A DNA stretch of 64,000 nt from Stygiobacter sp. RIFOXYC2_FULL_38_25 (GCA_001803165.1 MHAZ01000021.1:1-64000), one strand, 5' to 3'. Counted from the stretch's first letter, positions 23,382-32,604 are shown. Made by a program: numbers and translations. Notes: generated by a model from the sequence alone, not told the origin.

Positions 23382-26285
23382 ATGCTTCTAAGAAAAAGTT
23401 ATTTAATCATATTGTTCACTCTGATTTCTCAGCTCAGTTTTTCTCAGCAAAAAGTAAACGTTGCTGATGCTTTGATGAGAACTGCACAATCGCACATGGG
23501 TGCCGGGCGTTATGGCGAAGCAATTGATCAGTTAAACAAATACATTGCAGCACTGCCGCAAGATCCGGTTGGTTACTATTTACAAGCACAATGTTTAGAG
23601 AAAAGACAATCTTATGAAAACGCCCGCGTGCAATACCGCCGCGCTGTAGCTCTTCAAAAAGATGGGGCATTACGCGCAAGATATGAGCAAGACTTACAGA
23701 AAATGTTAACTTATTGGTATGCACTTCTTAACAAAAAAATTGTTGGTCACCGTAGAGAAATTGATATCAATCCGAACCTGCCTTTTAACTATCTGGAAAT
23801 TGGAAAATGTTACTCGTGGATGGAAATTTGGGATAAAGCCGAACAATGGTACGATGAATATTTAATGCGAGATGATAATGCTTCACCGGATGAAATTATT
23901 CGTTACTCAATCATCTTAGCTAAAACCGGTAGCATTGTTAAAGGGGAAAGAATTCTTAAGAAGTACACAACCCGTTATCCGCAGGATTGGCGTTTGTGGA
24001 GCCGCTATGGTTATTTCACTTTGTGGCTCGGCAAAAATCAAATTGCTAAAAAAGCATTTGAAACCGCATTAGCTTACAAGCCTTTCTTCAAAGAAGCAGA
24101 AGAAGGTTTAGACTTTGTAAATCAACAAGCATATCTAGTTCAATCAGACCCGCGAGCTTACGAAAAAGAATTTCCTATTGACCGTTATTACAGATTGCTT
24201 AGAAGAAGATCCGGCGATACTGAAACCAGATTTAAACTTATTGATGAGTTAATTAAAGCTAACAGAATTGAAGAAGCTTACGAGCAGTTAAAAATAGCAA
24301 GCGTTTTACATAGTGAAGATGAACGATACAAGACCAAGTGGACTTACGTTACCGCATATAGAGATAGTCTTTATCGTGTTAAGTTGGAGGGTGCAAAAGC
24401 AACTCTGCGGCAGAATGAATATGATAAAGAAGCATTGAAGACCGTTGCAAACTATTATGACTTTTTGCAAAACTATGATAGCGCAATGGTTATGCTAGAT
24501 AAGTATTTTGAGAAATATCCGGATGAGCCGGACCAAGAACTTCGTTTCCGCTATGCTAAAATTTGCGCTTGGAGCCGTGATTTTGATAAAGCAATAGCAA
24601 TTACAGATGAACTGCTCGCTAAAAATCCTAATGACATAGATTACCAGCTTTTCCGCGCTCAAGTTTCTGTATGGACAAACCGCGACCCTGATATTGTAGA
24701 GAAGTATCTTGATAATGTACTTCAAAAAAGACCAAATGATTTGCAGGCGATAATTGCCAAAGCATCATCAGTTTTAACTAAACAAGATTTTGAAAAAGCA
24801 CAGGAACTTGCTGATAAAGCAAAAGATATTGATCCCAATGATGATGATGTAATTAAACTGCAATCGAATATTGATTGGCAGAAAATGCGCGCCGAAGAAG
24901 AAAAACTTTATGCAATTCTTGAACTTGGAAGGCAGCGCGTGCAAGATGGAGATCCATCAGGCGCCATTCAATATTATGAAGAGTATATGGGCAAGGCAGA
25001 ACCAAATGATTTAATTAAAAAAGAGTTTGGCGATGTTCTTTTTGCTGCAAAAGATTACAAGCGTTCTTTAGAAACGTACAACCAAGTTCTTGCGCAAGGC
25101 GATAATTATCCGGCACAGATGCAGAGAGCAAAATTATATTACTCCATGGGTGATTCTGTTAGTGCATTACACGAGTTTAAAGAATTAGTTAAAAAAGATT
25201 CTGCCGATTTTGAAGCTAATTTATATCTCGGCGATTCATACGCAAAAATAGCAGAAGATGATTCTGCGCGTGCCGTTTATAATATGCTGTTGGAAACATG
25301 GCAGCTTGATTCGACACAAACACAAATGGTTACACAGCGAAAAGGCTGGCTGCCAATTACCGGCATACAAGCCATTATCCAAACTTTTCCAAACTATATC
25401 GGTTTAGCTCCTTCGGTACAATATTATGCAGATAACCTTAGCTTCAGGCTGCTTGCAACCGGCGCCAGACTTGATCTTGGCTTAACGAGATTTCTCTCAT
25501 TCGGAGTTTCGTTTGCAAGACAACAATTAAAAGCCAACGCAGCTGTATTAACACAATCTATCATTGATACTATTCCTAATTTTTACGCAGACCAAAGATT
25601 TACAACTTTCAAAGGGCATGTTTTCGTTCGCTTTTCAGATCAATTTAATATGGGGGTTGGTATAGGCAAAAGCAGTTCTCAGGGTCTATTCTCCAGAGAT
25701 GAGCAGGATGCGTTCTTCAAATTTGAACGCAGAGATACCGCTTCCGTCACTCTTCAATATCAAAACTCGGATGCTTCTTTAATATTGTATTCGCCATATT
25801 TGATCAGCATCCGCCAAATGGCGCGCTTGTATAAAATACAAGGATACTACCGCCACAGAGATGGAATGAAGATCGAGGGAACGTTTCAATACATTGGGGT
25901 TGATGATGGAAATGAAGGAAACAATTTTAATTTGCGCTTAGGCAGATATTTCTACAAAGATCTTGCTATTGGATACGAATACGCTTACGATAATTTCAAA
26001 TGGAAATCTTCTTACTACTACTCGCCGAGAAATTTTGAATCTCACAGCATTTGGATTGATAACGAATTAGATAGAAAAGAAAATCTGCGCATAACAATTG
26101 GAGGCAAACTTGGTATAATTCCGCAAGGCTCTCTGATTGTACTAGAAGGACATTTTGACGGCGAATATAAACCGATCAAAAATTTGCTGATCGCTTGCCG
26201 GATCGGTATTGGAAGTACTTCGAGGGATAACGAGAGTTATCGTTATTTCTCGGGACAGCTTTCCGCTTACTGGACGATATTTTAA
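23382..26285 (+). CDS. Outer-membrane protein with TPR domain and C-terminal beta-barrel
   Basis: 967-aa protein. A signal peptide spans about residues 1-21 ('LISQLSFSQQ'). Tetratricopeptide repeats run over about residues 25-640 (for example 'AGRYGEAIDQLNKYIAALPQ'). The last 310 residues alternate in the manner of a transmembrane beta-barrel and end in an aromatic residue ('YWTIF'), a typical outer-membrane barrel end. The TPR-plus-barrel layout is that of polysaccharide export porins such as PgaA or BcsC, and of YaiO-type proteins. Lying just after the MBOAT set, it may export or anchor the modified polymer. No direct family signature proves this. Confidence 0.8.
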   Translation: MLLRKSYLIILFTLISQLSFSQQKVNVADALMRTAQSHMGAGRYGEAIDQLNKYIAALPQDPVGYYLQAQCLEKRQSYENARVQYRRAVALQKDGALRARYEQDLQKMLTYWYALLNKKIVGHRREIDINPNLPFNYLEIGKCYSWMEIWDKAEQWYDEYLMRDDNASPDEIIRYSIILAKTGSIVKGERILKKYTTRYPQDWRLWSRYGYFTLWLGKNQIAKKAFETALAYKPFFKEAEEGLDFVNQQAYLVQSDPRAYEKEFPIDRYYRLLRRRSGDTETRFKLIDELIKANRIEEAYEQLKIASVLHSEDERYKTKWTYVTAYRDSLYRVKLEGAKATLRQNEYDKEALKTVANYYDFLQNYDSAMVMLDKYFEKYPDEPDQELRFRYAKICAWSRDFDKAIAITDELLAKNPNDIDYQLFRAQVSVWTNRDPDIVEKYLDNVLQKRPNDLQAIIAKASSVLTKQDFEKAQELADKAKDIDPNDDDVIKLQSNIDWQKMRAEEEKLYAILELGRQRVQDGDPSGAIQYYEEYMGKAEPNDLIKKEFGDVLFAAKDYKRSLETYNQVLAQGDNYPAQMQRAKLYYSMGDSVSALHEFKELVKKDSADFEANLYLGDSYAKIAEDDSARAVYNMLLETWQLDSTQTQMVTQRKGWLPITGIQAIIQTFPNYIGLAPSVQYYADNLSFRLLATGARLDLGLTRFLSFGVSFARQQLKANAAVLTQSIIDTIPNFYADQRFTTFKGHVFVRFSDQFNMGVGIGKSSSQGLFSRDEQDAFFKFERRDTASVTLQYQNSDASLILYSPYLISIRQMARLYKIQGYYRHRDGMKIEGTFQYIGVDDGNEGNNFNLRLGRYFYKDLAIGYEYAYDNFKWKSSYYYSPRNFESHSIWIDNELDRKENLRITIGGKLGIIPQGSLIVLEGHFDGEYKPIKNLLIACRIGIGSTSRDNESYRYFSGQLSAYWTIF

Positions 26286-26327
26286 TAAAACAATTCACAA
26301 CAGCTTTTATAATTCTCCGGAGTATTC

Positions 26328-27152
26328 TTGAGAAAACTTTTTCTTATTACCTTTTTCGTTTTTGTTTCAGCCTATGCGCAGGAAATTACTTTTTCCGGTG
26401 AAGCAAAACCAGCCGGCATTATTATCGCCAAAGGAGAAAACATAACTTCCGCTACATTAAACAAGCAAAAACTCCTTATAGATAAAGACGGAACTTTCAT
26501 CTTTGGCTTTGACAGCGAAGCGAAAGGGAAGTTCATTCTTCGTGTTAAGCAAAAGAAACAAAAAGAAAAAGTTTTTACTTATGTAATAGAAGAAAAGGAG
26601 TACGAGAAACAATCTTTGTCTATACCCAAAAAGTTTGTTAATCCTCCTAAAAGATTTTTGAAACAAATTAACAGAGAAGCGGCAAAGATGAAAAACGCCC
26701 GCGCAAAAATGGCCGGCGTTAAAACCGCTTATTACAATGAAGGTTTTGTTCTCCCGGTTGATAGTGTTAGAATTACTGCGGAGTTTGGTGGTCAAAGAAT
26801 TCTTAATGGGAAAAAGAAAAAAGACCACAACGGAATTGATTTTGGCGGAAATGAAGGCGATTCTGTTTATGCAATAACAGATGGAATTGTTCGCATAGCC
26901 GGCGAGAAATTTTATTACAACGGCAACTTTGTCTTACTTGATCACGGACAGGGATTAAGCAGTGTTTATCTTCACATGAGTAAACTTCACGTTAAGAATA
27001 ACCAGATAGTTAAGAAAGGCGAGCTACTTGGTGAAATCGGCTCGACCGGAAGATCAACCGGACCGCATCTTCATCTTGGAATTCAGTGGTTCAAGAAAAG
27101 GATTGATCCGGCTAACGTGCTAAATATAAATTTAGAGCAGTCCTCTGATTGA
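26328..27152 (+). CDS. Secreted M23-family metallopeptidase
   Basis: 274-aa peptidoglycan hydrolase-like protein. It starts at TTG 26328, supported by GGAG six bases upstream and by a clean signal peptide ('RKLFLITFFVFVSAYAQ') that begins there. The M23/LytM domain occupies about residues 150-262, with zinc ligands 'HNGIDFG' (His, Asp) and 'HLHLG'; 'STGRSTGPHLHLG' is the family block. It would cleave peptide cross-links in the periplasm or act as an envelope-assembly factor. It follows the TPR-barrel gene by 42 bases. Its end overlaps the convergent HAD gene by 21 bases. Confidence 0.92.
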   Translation: MRKLFLITFFVFVSAYAQEITFSGEAKPAGIIIAKGENITSATLNKQKLLIDKDGTFIFGFDSEAKGKFILRVKQKKQKEKVFTYVIEEKEYEKQSLSIPKKFVNPPKRFLKQINREAAKMKNARAKMAGVKTAYYNEGFVLPVDSVRITAEFGGQRILNGKKKKDHNGIDFGGNEGDSVYAITDGIVRIAGEKFYYNGNFVLLDHGQGLSSVYLHMSKLHVKNNQIVKKGELLGEIGSTGRSTGPHLHLGIQWFKKRIDPANVLNINLEQSSD

Positions 27153-27773
27153 ATCCAGCACAGTAACACCAAGTTTTTCCAAGCGTTTCTTATCGTAATG
27201 CCCGCCGGAAAGCAGCACGCAGTCTGCACCCATCTCTGCCGCGACTTCAAAATCATGTTCGGTATCGCCAATCATTAGGGTTTCCCCTTTTCCGTTGCCA
27301 AGTTTTTTTATAAGCTGCTGCCCAAGATGAAGTTTGCTTGCGGCGTAAATGTTATCCAAACCAACTATGTGAGAAAAATATTTGGTTAACCCGAAATGCG
27401 CAGACATTTCATCAAGAGTATGTTGGCTGTAAGCAGAAAGAATTGATTGCCCGATTCCCAGATTCTTAATCTTTTCCATCACCTCAACAACGCCCGGATA
27501 AACCTTACACTCAAACTTACGCTGCTCGTAACCGTCCATCCATTTTTTACCGACGACTTCAAAAGATTCTTTCTCAAAATCGAAGCCGAGGGCTGCATAA
27601 TAATTCTTAACCGGAATTGTAAAGATGCTTTTGTATTCATCTTTAGTAACGGTTTTTAAATTATGTTCTTTTAACAGCTCATTTATTAGCTCAACACAAA
27701 GATCTACATCGTTAAGGATTGTGCCGTTCCAATCCCAGATAATATGTTTATAGTTTTTAATCATGGTGGACAA
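27132..27773 (-). CDS. HAD-family hydrolase (phosphoglycolate-phosphatase-like)
   Basis: 213-aa haloacid-dehalogenase-superfamily phosphatase. Motif I reads 'WDWNGTILND', with the second Asp replaced by Asn, a common variant in this branch. Motif II is in 'SILSAYSQ', the lysine lies in 'AASKLHLGQ', and motif III/IV is 'MIGDTEHDFEVAAEMG'. A helical cap lies between residues 20 and 85. It probably dephosphorylates a small metabolite such as phosphoglycolate. It is convergent with the M23 gene, sharing 21 bases. Confidence 0.85.
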   Translation of the reverse strand: MSTMIKNYKHIIWDWNGTILNDVDLCVELINELLKEHNLKTVTKDEYKSIFTIPVKNYYAALGFDFEKESFEVVGKKWMDGYEQRKFECKVYPGVVEVMEKIKNLGIGQSILSAYSQHTLDEMSAHFGLTKYFSHIVGLDNIYAASKLHLGQQLIKKLGNGKGETLMIGDTEHDFEVAAEMGADCVLLSGGHYDKKRLEKLGVTVLDSIRGLL

Positions 27774-27902
27774 ATTTATTGGAAAAATTCAGCAAAGAAA
27801 AATTTGGACAGTAAAAACGTTCGCCCTTAAATTTTGCAACAAATTTTTACCTACCGCAACAATAAGAATGAAATCAACAAAAAAATTCCCGATGATACAG
27901 TG

Positions 27903-27916
27903 TTGAATATATTCAA
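27903..27916. promoter_or_regulatory. 14-bp palindrome before the porin gene
   Basis: TTGAATATATTCAA is a perfect palindrome 18 bases before the GTG start at 27935. It is followed by AGAAC-GAGGAG-GTTCT, a small hairpin that shows the ribosome site in its loop. It is a candidate operator or leader element. The bound factor is unknown. Confidence 0.35.
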
Positions 27917-27934
27917 TAAGAACGAGGAGGTTCT

Positions 27935-28960
27935 GTGAAAAGATTGTTAATTGTTTCTCTATTTATTGTTTGTTCATTAGCTATCGCTCAAGAAAAACCG
28001 GATTACTCACCTCAACTTACCGGTTTTGTTAGAGCATGGTATCAAGCAGATTACGCAACGAATTCAAGTCAATATTTAGTAAAGCAAGCACGCATTAGCA
28101 TTACCGGTTCGGTTAACGAATATGCCGGTTATAAGTTTCAAGTTGATTTAACCCGTCTTGGAAAGCTTACTTCTACTACTACAACTGTTAACAATACCAG
28201 CGTTGTTAATAGTGTTTCTGCCAGTTTCCCGGAAATACTTCTTGATGCCGCAGCAGTAATTACACCCTTTAAGAATTTTGAATTAACTGCCGGACAGTTC
28301 AAAACTCCCTTCAGCACAGATAACTTAAAGTCAGATCAAAACCATGAGTTTGCAAACCGCCCGTTGCTTGCAAGTGTTTCTCCGAATGGACGCGATGTTG
28401 GTTTTACAATGGGCTACAAATTCAAAGGGAGTATTAACTCAGAGCTTATTGCCGGATCGTTTAACGGCCCGGGTCTTAATAAAGCAGAAACAGATAAAAG
28501 TATGGATTACGTACTGAGAGCCGTTGTTTCTCCTATAAAAGATTTGAATTTTGCCGCCAGTTATTACGCTGGTAAAGTTTCCGGCGGTGATCAAAATTTT
28601 GCCGGCTTTAGCGGCGATTATAAATACAACTCATTACTTGTTGGAGCCGAATTTGCAAACAAAACAGTTTCCTTACTTCCCGGCGATATAACGGGAAATT
28701 CTTATTTAGCTTTTGTTACATATAGCTTTGCTGCAAATGATGGTTTCTTAAAAGAGATAATTCCCTCATTCCGTTACGAATCTTATGATCCGAACACTGA
28801 TAAGGACAACGATGAAGCTGGAAGAATGACTTTTGGATTAACATTTGAATTTGCAAAAATTACTTTCGCCCACTTTAGAATTAACTATGAAAAATTTGAC
28901 TACAAAGATGGGACTGCTAATCCCGATAAACTGATTTTAGAAATTCAGACTAAATTTTAA
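27935..28960 (+). CDS. Phosphate-selective-porin (OprP/OprO)-like outer-membrane protein
   Basis: 341-aa porin. It starts at GTG 27935 with a good GAGGAG ribosome site. It has a signal peptide ('VSLFIVCSLAIAQ'), then alternating beta strands throughout with porin O/P family patterns such as 'FVRAWYQADYATN', 'GSVNEYAGYKFQVDL', 'FKTPFSTDNLKSDQ' and a C-terminal strand ending in Phe. The family forms trimeric channels for phosphate or other anions. Substrate selectivity cannot be read here. It is single-standing, with a hairpin terminator after it. Confidence 0.88.
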   Translation: MKRLLIVSLFIVCSLAIAQEKPDYSPQLTGFVRAWYQADYATNSSQYLVKQARISITGSVNEYAGYKFQVDLTRLGKLTSTTTTVNNTSVVNSVSASFPEILLDAAAVITPFKNFELTAGQFKTPFSTDNLKSDQNHEFANRPLLASVSPNGRDVGFTMGYKFKGSINSELIAGSFNGPGLNKAETDKSMDYVLRAVVSPIKDLNFAASYYAGKVSGGDQNFAGFSGDYKYNSLLVGAEFANKTVSLLPGDITGNSYLAFVTYSFAANDGFLKEIIPSFRYESYDPNTDKDNDEAGRMTFGLTFEFAKITFAHFRINYEKFDYKDGTANPDKLILEIQTKF

Positions 28961-29020
28961 CATGTTTCAGTAAATACTGTAAGAATGATTTCTGCGTTCA
29001 TAATTATCAGTATAAAAACC

Positions 29021-29042
29021 GGGGCTTGATAATGCAAGCCCC
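29021..29042 (+). terminator. Hairpin after the porin gene
   Basis: GGGGCTTG (29021-29028) and CAAGCCCC (29035-29042) form a perfect 8-bp stem with a 6-nt loop, 61 bases after the porin stop. The U-run is weak, but the position fits termination. Confidence 0.6.
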
Positions 29043-29075
29043 ATAAGTTAGTTTGCATATGTAATTCTTCCCTTT

Positions 29076-29100
29076 CCTCCTTAACCCTTATGTAAGGAGG
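29076..29100 (+). promoter_or_regulatory. Hairpin that sequesters the ribosome binding site of the kinase-like gene
   Basis: CCTCCTTA (29076-29083) is the exact complement of TAAGGAGG (29093-29100), with a 9-nt loop. The right arm is the full Shine-Dalgarno of the ATG at 29107. When folded the site is closed, so translation would need melting, a binding factor or an opening RNA. Confidence 0.6.
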
Positions 29101-29106
29101 TGCAAA

Positions 29107-29853
29107 ATGAAAAACGTAACTGCTTATGAAAAAGCCCGCTACTACATTCAAAAAAATTCCGAAGAAGATTATCTGACGCAGAAGAGAAAGCAAAATCCAG
29201 GACCGGTAATAACAATTTCACGTGAGACCGGTGTTGGTGCCGGAGCTATCTGCCAAAAACTAACCGAGTATTTTAATTCCCGCGCAGTTGAACATTATGA
29301 TGATTGGACTTACTTCGACAAAGATTTAATGGAAAGGGTAATGCAAGACCACAACTTGCCGGATCATTTTAAGAAACTGCTCAACAATGAAGAACCGGCA
29401 AAGATGGATGCCTGGTTTAGCGAAATTCTCGGTATTTCTCCTTCCAGACTTTCTCTTCTGCACAAGACTTCTCAGACAATTAAAAAGCTTTCGGAGTTTG
29501 GTAATGTAATTTTAGTTGGACGCGGCTCCAACATAATTACAGCAAAGTATGGTAACGCGTTTCATATTCGTTTAGTAGCTCCAACAAATTACAGAATTGA
29601 AACCGCAATGAATCTGTATCAGCTTGATAAGAAAGCCGCATATGATTTTATTAAGCATGAGGATGAAGCCAGAAAACTTTACATCTGGAAATACTTCCAC
29701 AAGAATATCGAAGATCCTCTGCTTTATCATATTATCATTAACACTCACTTGCTGAGTTTTGAGGAAATTGCTACTATGATTGGACAGTGTGTAGTGAAGC
29801 GGTTTCCTAAATTCTTTCATGCAAGATTCGCAACTGCTGTCCAGGAATATTAG
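29107..29853 (+). CDS. Cytidylate-kinase-like protein
   Basis: 248-aa protein of the cytidylate kinase-like family (PF13189 type). The nucleotide-binding start is 'ITISRETGVGAGAICQKL' near residue 37, a degenerate P-loop, followed by 'YFDKDLMERV', 'LVGRGSNII' and 'HIRLVAPTNYRIE'. The true CMP kinase of a genome is usually a different, shorter gene, so the substrate here is uncertain. Its ribosome site is buried in a perfect hairpin. It is single-standing, with a terminator hairpin downstream. Confidence 0.85.
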   Translation: MKNVTAYEKARYYIQKNSEEDYLTQKRKQNPGPVITISRETGVGAGAICQKLTEYFNSRAVEHYDDWTYFDKDLMERVMQDHNLPDHFKKLLNNEEPAKMDAWFSEILGISPSRLSLLHKTSQTIKKLSEFGNVILVGRGSNIITAKYGNAFHIRLVAPTNYRIETAMNLYQLDKKAAYDFIKHEDEARKLYIWKYFHKNIEDPLLYHIIINTHLLSFEEIATMIGQCVVKRFPKFFHARFATAVQEY

Positions 29854-29894
29854 GCAGCGATTGTAAATAGCAGAGCCGGTTTTAAAGGAAAGAG

Positions 29895-29977
29895 ACTATT
29901 CCGGTTTGCAAAAAAAGAGCAAGAAATAATTATCTTGCTCTTAAATTTCTAAACTCTCAAAAAGAAACCGGAATAGT
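29895..29977 (+). promoter_or_regulatory. Nested inverted repeats covering the ribosome site of the serine hydrolase gene
   Basis: Outer arms ACTATTCCGGTTT (29895-29907) and AAACCGGAATAGT (29965-29977) are perfectly complementary over 13 bp and end just before the ATG at 29979. The likely ribosome site, CCGGA, lies in the right arm. Inside sits a second perfect 10-bp hairpin (29915-29924 with 29933-29942), followed by TTAAATTT. Confidence 0.55.
29915..29942 (+). terminator. 10-bp hairpin after the kinase-like gene
   Basis: AAGAGCAAGA and TCTTGCTCTT form a perfect 10-bp stem with an 8-nt loop and a short U-rich tail. It probably terminates the upstream gene. It is nested in the larger inverted repeat 29895-29977. 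Confidence 0.65.
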
Positions 29978-29978
29978 T

Positions 29979-31475
29979 ATGAAAAGTAGAAGCCTACTGG
30001 TTACCGTTTTAGTTTTTTTATTTGTAAACCTCTCCTTCGCGCAACAAGAAAAACTTCAAAAGATTGATTCCTATATTAACTCTGCAATGAAAGACTGGAA
30101 AATGCCCGGCTTTGCTGTAGCAATTGTTAAAAACGATTCGGTTGTTTTTGCAAAAGGTTACGGCGTTCGTGATGTAAGAACAAACGAACCGGTTGATGAA
30201 AATACTTTGTTCATGATTGCTTCTTGCACAAAGGCTTTCACTACCGCATCGCTTGCTACTCTTGTTGACCGCGGTAAAATTAAGTGGGACGATAAGGTGA
30301 TTAATTATCTCCCATCCTTTCAAATGTATGATCCTTGGATTACAAAAGAGATTACAATTCGTGACTTAGTAACACATAGAAGCGGACTTGAAACTTTCAG
30401 CGGAGATATTCTTTGGCTTGGTTCAACTTATGATGCAAAAGAAGTTATCCGCCGCGCACGGTTCTTAAAACCAACTTCGAGTTTCCGCAGCAAGTACGGC
30501 TACCAAAATATAATGTTTAGCGTTGCCGGTTCTATCATTCCGGTAGTTACAGATACAAGCTGGAGCGACTACATTAAAGCTCACATCTTTTCTCAGCTTG
30601 GAATGAATAGAAGTGTTACATCAATCAAAGAGATGAAAGATGCCAGTAACTTTGCATTCCCGCATAAAACTGTAAAAGGAAATGTTGTGCCTTACAATGA
30701 TTTCTGGTCTATCGAAACTGTTGCGCCGGCGGGTGCAATAAATTCTTGTGTTGCCGATATGTCTAAGTGGATTCGCCTTCAATTAAAAAATGGAAAATTT
30801 AGTAACAAACAAATTTTCAGCGAAAGACAATCGAACGAAATGTGGTCTAACCAAACTGCAATAGGTAACGCCAACTACGGACTCGGGTGGTTTATTCGTT
30901 ACTGGAACGGAAAGAAAATGCTAAACCATGGCGGTGGAATGCCGGGCATGATTAGCGATGTTTCCATTCTTCCTGAAGAAAATTTTGGTTTAGTAATTCT
31001 TAGCAACGCAGAATCCGGGATGGTAACTGCGATCAGAAATTATATTATGGAAACATTTATAAACAAAGAGCCGAAAGACTGGAACAAGACAATGCTTGAA
31101 AACTGGCAAAAGCGCGAAGATGGTTTTGCAAAGGAAGACAAGCGGCGTGAAGATGTAAGAGTGAAAGACACTAAGCCATCGCTTCCGCTTGAAAAATATT
31201 GCGGCATCTACGAAGATGCAATGTACGGCAAAGCAGAAATTAGTTTGAAGGATGGAAAACTCTTTATGCAGTTTCTCCCCACACCTTTTTTCCGAGGAGA
31301 ACTAAAGCACTATCACTACGATACTTTTTACATTGATTGGGAAGATGATTTCTTAACGCGCGGCTGGAGTAAGTTTGAGATGAACTTTAACGCTGAGATA
31401 AAGAAATTCACTATAGAGGTTCCAAACTCGCCGGATTTTATTTTTACGGAATTATCATTCGAGAAAGTGAAGTAA
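29979..31475 (+). CDS. Secreted serine hydrolase of the class C beta-lactamase superfamily
   Basis: 498-aa penicillin-binding-protein-like hydrolase. A signal peptide spans about residues 1-21. The catalytic Ser-x-x-Lys is 'SCTK' (Ser82, Lys85), the Tyr motif is 'YGYQN', and 'HGGGMPG' stands for the third motif. The C-terminal 100 residues look like the DUF3471-type domain found fused to this family. Likely roles are a D-amino-acid peptidase or an esterase; beta-lactam resistance is not implied. The next gene starts four bases after its stop, so the two form an operon. The start region is covered by a strong inverted repeat. Confidence 0.88.
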   Translation: MKSRSLLVTVLVFLFVNLSFAQQEKLQKIDSYINSAMKDWKMPGFAVAIVKNDSVVFAKGYGVRDVRTNEPVDENTLFMIASCTKAFTTASLATLVDRGKIKWDDKVINYLPSFQMYDPWITKEITIRDLVTHRSGLETFSGDILWLGSTYDAKEVIRRARFLKPTSSFRSKYGYQNIMFSVAGSIIPVVTDTSWSDYIKAHIFSQLGMNRSVTSIKEMKDASNFAFPHKTVKGNVVPYNDFWSIETVAPAGAINSCVADMSKWIRLQLKNGKFSNKQIFSERQSNEMWSNQTAIGNANYGLGWFIRYWNGKKMLNHGGGMPGMISDVSILPEENFGLVILSNAESGMVTAIRNYIMETFINKEPKDWNKTMLENWQKREDGFAKEDKRREDVRVKDTKPSLPLEKYCGIYEDAMYGKAEISLKDGKLFMQFLPTPFFRGELKHYHYDTFYIDWEDDFLTRGWSKFEMNFNAEIKKFTIEVPNSPDFIFTELSFEKVK

Positions 31476-31478
31476 AAA

Positions 31479-32594
31479 ATGAAACTAAAATTTTTCTTTG
31501 TTCTATTAATCTCTGTTGTTATTAATGCACAATCTACTTTTGATTACTACACTTACAAAAACACATCGCTGGATGTTATTACAAGTCCGGCAAGTATTGT
31601 AATGGGAGAATCTTTTGTAGCCAACCGGAATAATATTGGTTCGTTCATCGAAAACCCGGCTAACCTTAACGAGCATAGCAAGACCGGCTTGTTCTACAAC
31701 ATCCGTTTTCACGATTGGGCAGAGCACGCTAACAAATATCAGTTTACTTCTGCCGGCGCAATTCTTAATTCATCTTTCGCTACAATTGGAATAGCTTACA
31801 GCCAATTTACAAGTGGACCCATTCCGATGAACTTAACTTTAGAAGATTACAATTCCGAGGAATCAAATCAAACATTATCTCTTTCGTTTTCCGGTCCACT
31901 TGCAGAGAACCTTACTCTTGGTGTTAGCGTAAAAGCTTTCGGGCATTCAAGAACTAGCAGTTTCGGCTCGGCAACCGGATTAGATTCTAAAAGCGCATTT
32001 CTTTTTGATATTGGCGCGCTGTATTCAATCGGCTTTAATGATAAAGAAACAAAATTCGCTTACAATCTAAATCTCGGCGCAGCTTTTCAAAATTTTGGAA
32101 CAGATTACAAAGAGAAAGATGATTATTTCGATACTGATTACAAGTATGTCCGTTTGCCAAGATATTTGAAATTTGGCTTCGCCTTCAATTCTCAATTCCG
32201 AAACGCTTCCGGTTCAAATGATATTGAAGCAACTCTTACCGGACAGTATAAGTGGCTTACAAATCCGCAAAGAAAAGAAGTTACAAACGTGGATTACTGG
32301 GGCGGCGGCGCAGAGTTTACAATCAAAGAAATATTTGTTGCGCGTGCCGGTTTCTTTCAAACGCCGGAGTATTGGTTAATTTATGAACGCGCAAAACCTT
32401 TATTCCGTTATGGATTTGGAGTTAAAATTCCATTGCAAAAAATAGGGATTAGTCTTCCATTTGTTCTCCTGGCTGATTATTCATTCATACCAATCAATGA
32501 TGTTTCCATATCAACATTTAACAGTTCGTCGGATTATAAAAAACTCTTGCGTGCAATTGGAATCTCGCTTCAGTACGGAAGTTCTTTATTTTAA
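31479..32594 (+). CDS. PorV/PorQ-like outer-membrane beta-barrel protein
   Basis: 371-aa protein with a signal peptide ('FFVLLISVVINAQ') and a predicted beta-barrel. The N-terminal pattern 'ASIVMGESFVANRNNIGSF' followed by 'ENPANL' is the hallmark of the PorV/PorQ/UPF0164 group, in which PorV and PorQ act in type IX secretion. The last strand ends in Phe. T9SS cargo is present in the window, so a role in that system is possible, but other members of the group have unrelated roles. It is probably co-transcribed with the serine hydrolase. Confidence 0.7.
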   Translation: MKLKFFFVLLISVVINAQSTFDYYTYKNTSLDVITSPASIVMGESFVANRNNIGSFIENPANLNEHSKTGLFYNIRFHDWAEHANKYQFTSAGAILNSSFATIGIAYSQFTSGPIPMNLTLEDYNSEESNQTLSLSFSGPLAENLTLGVSVKAFGHSRTSSFGSATGLDSKSAFLFDIGALYSIGFNDKETKFAYNLNLGAAFQNFGTDYKEKDDYFDTDYKYVRLPRYLKFGFAFNSQFRNASGSNDIEATLTGQYKWLTNPQRKEVTNVDYWGGGAEFTIKEIFVARAGFFQTPEYWLIYERAKPLFRYGFGVKIPLQKIGISLPFVLLADYSFIPINDVSISTFNSSSDYKKLLRAIGISLQYGSSLF

Positions 32595-32604
32595 TTATTG
32601 AGGG

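Noticed and set aside
29979-31475. A beta-lactam resistance gene
   Set aside because: The SxxK motif alone defines a large superfamily. The C-terminal extra domain and the genomic context point to a housekeeping peptidase or esterase.
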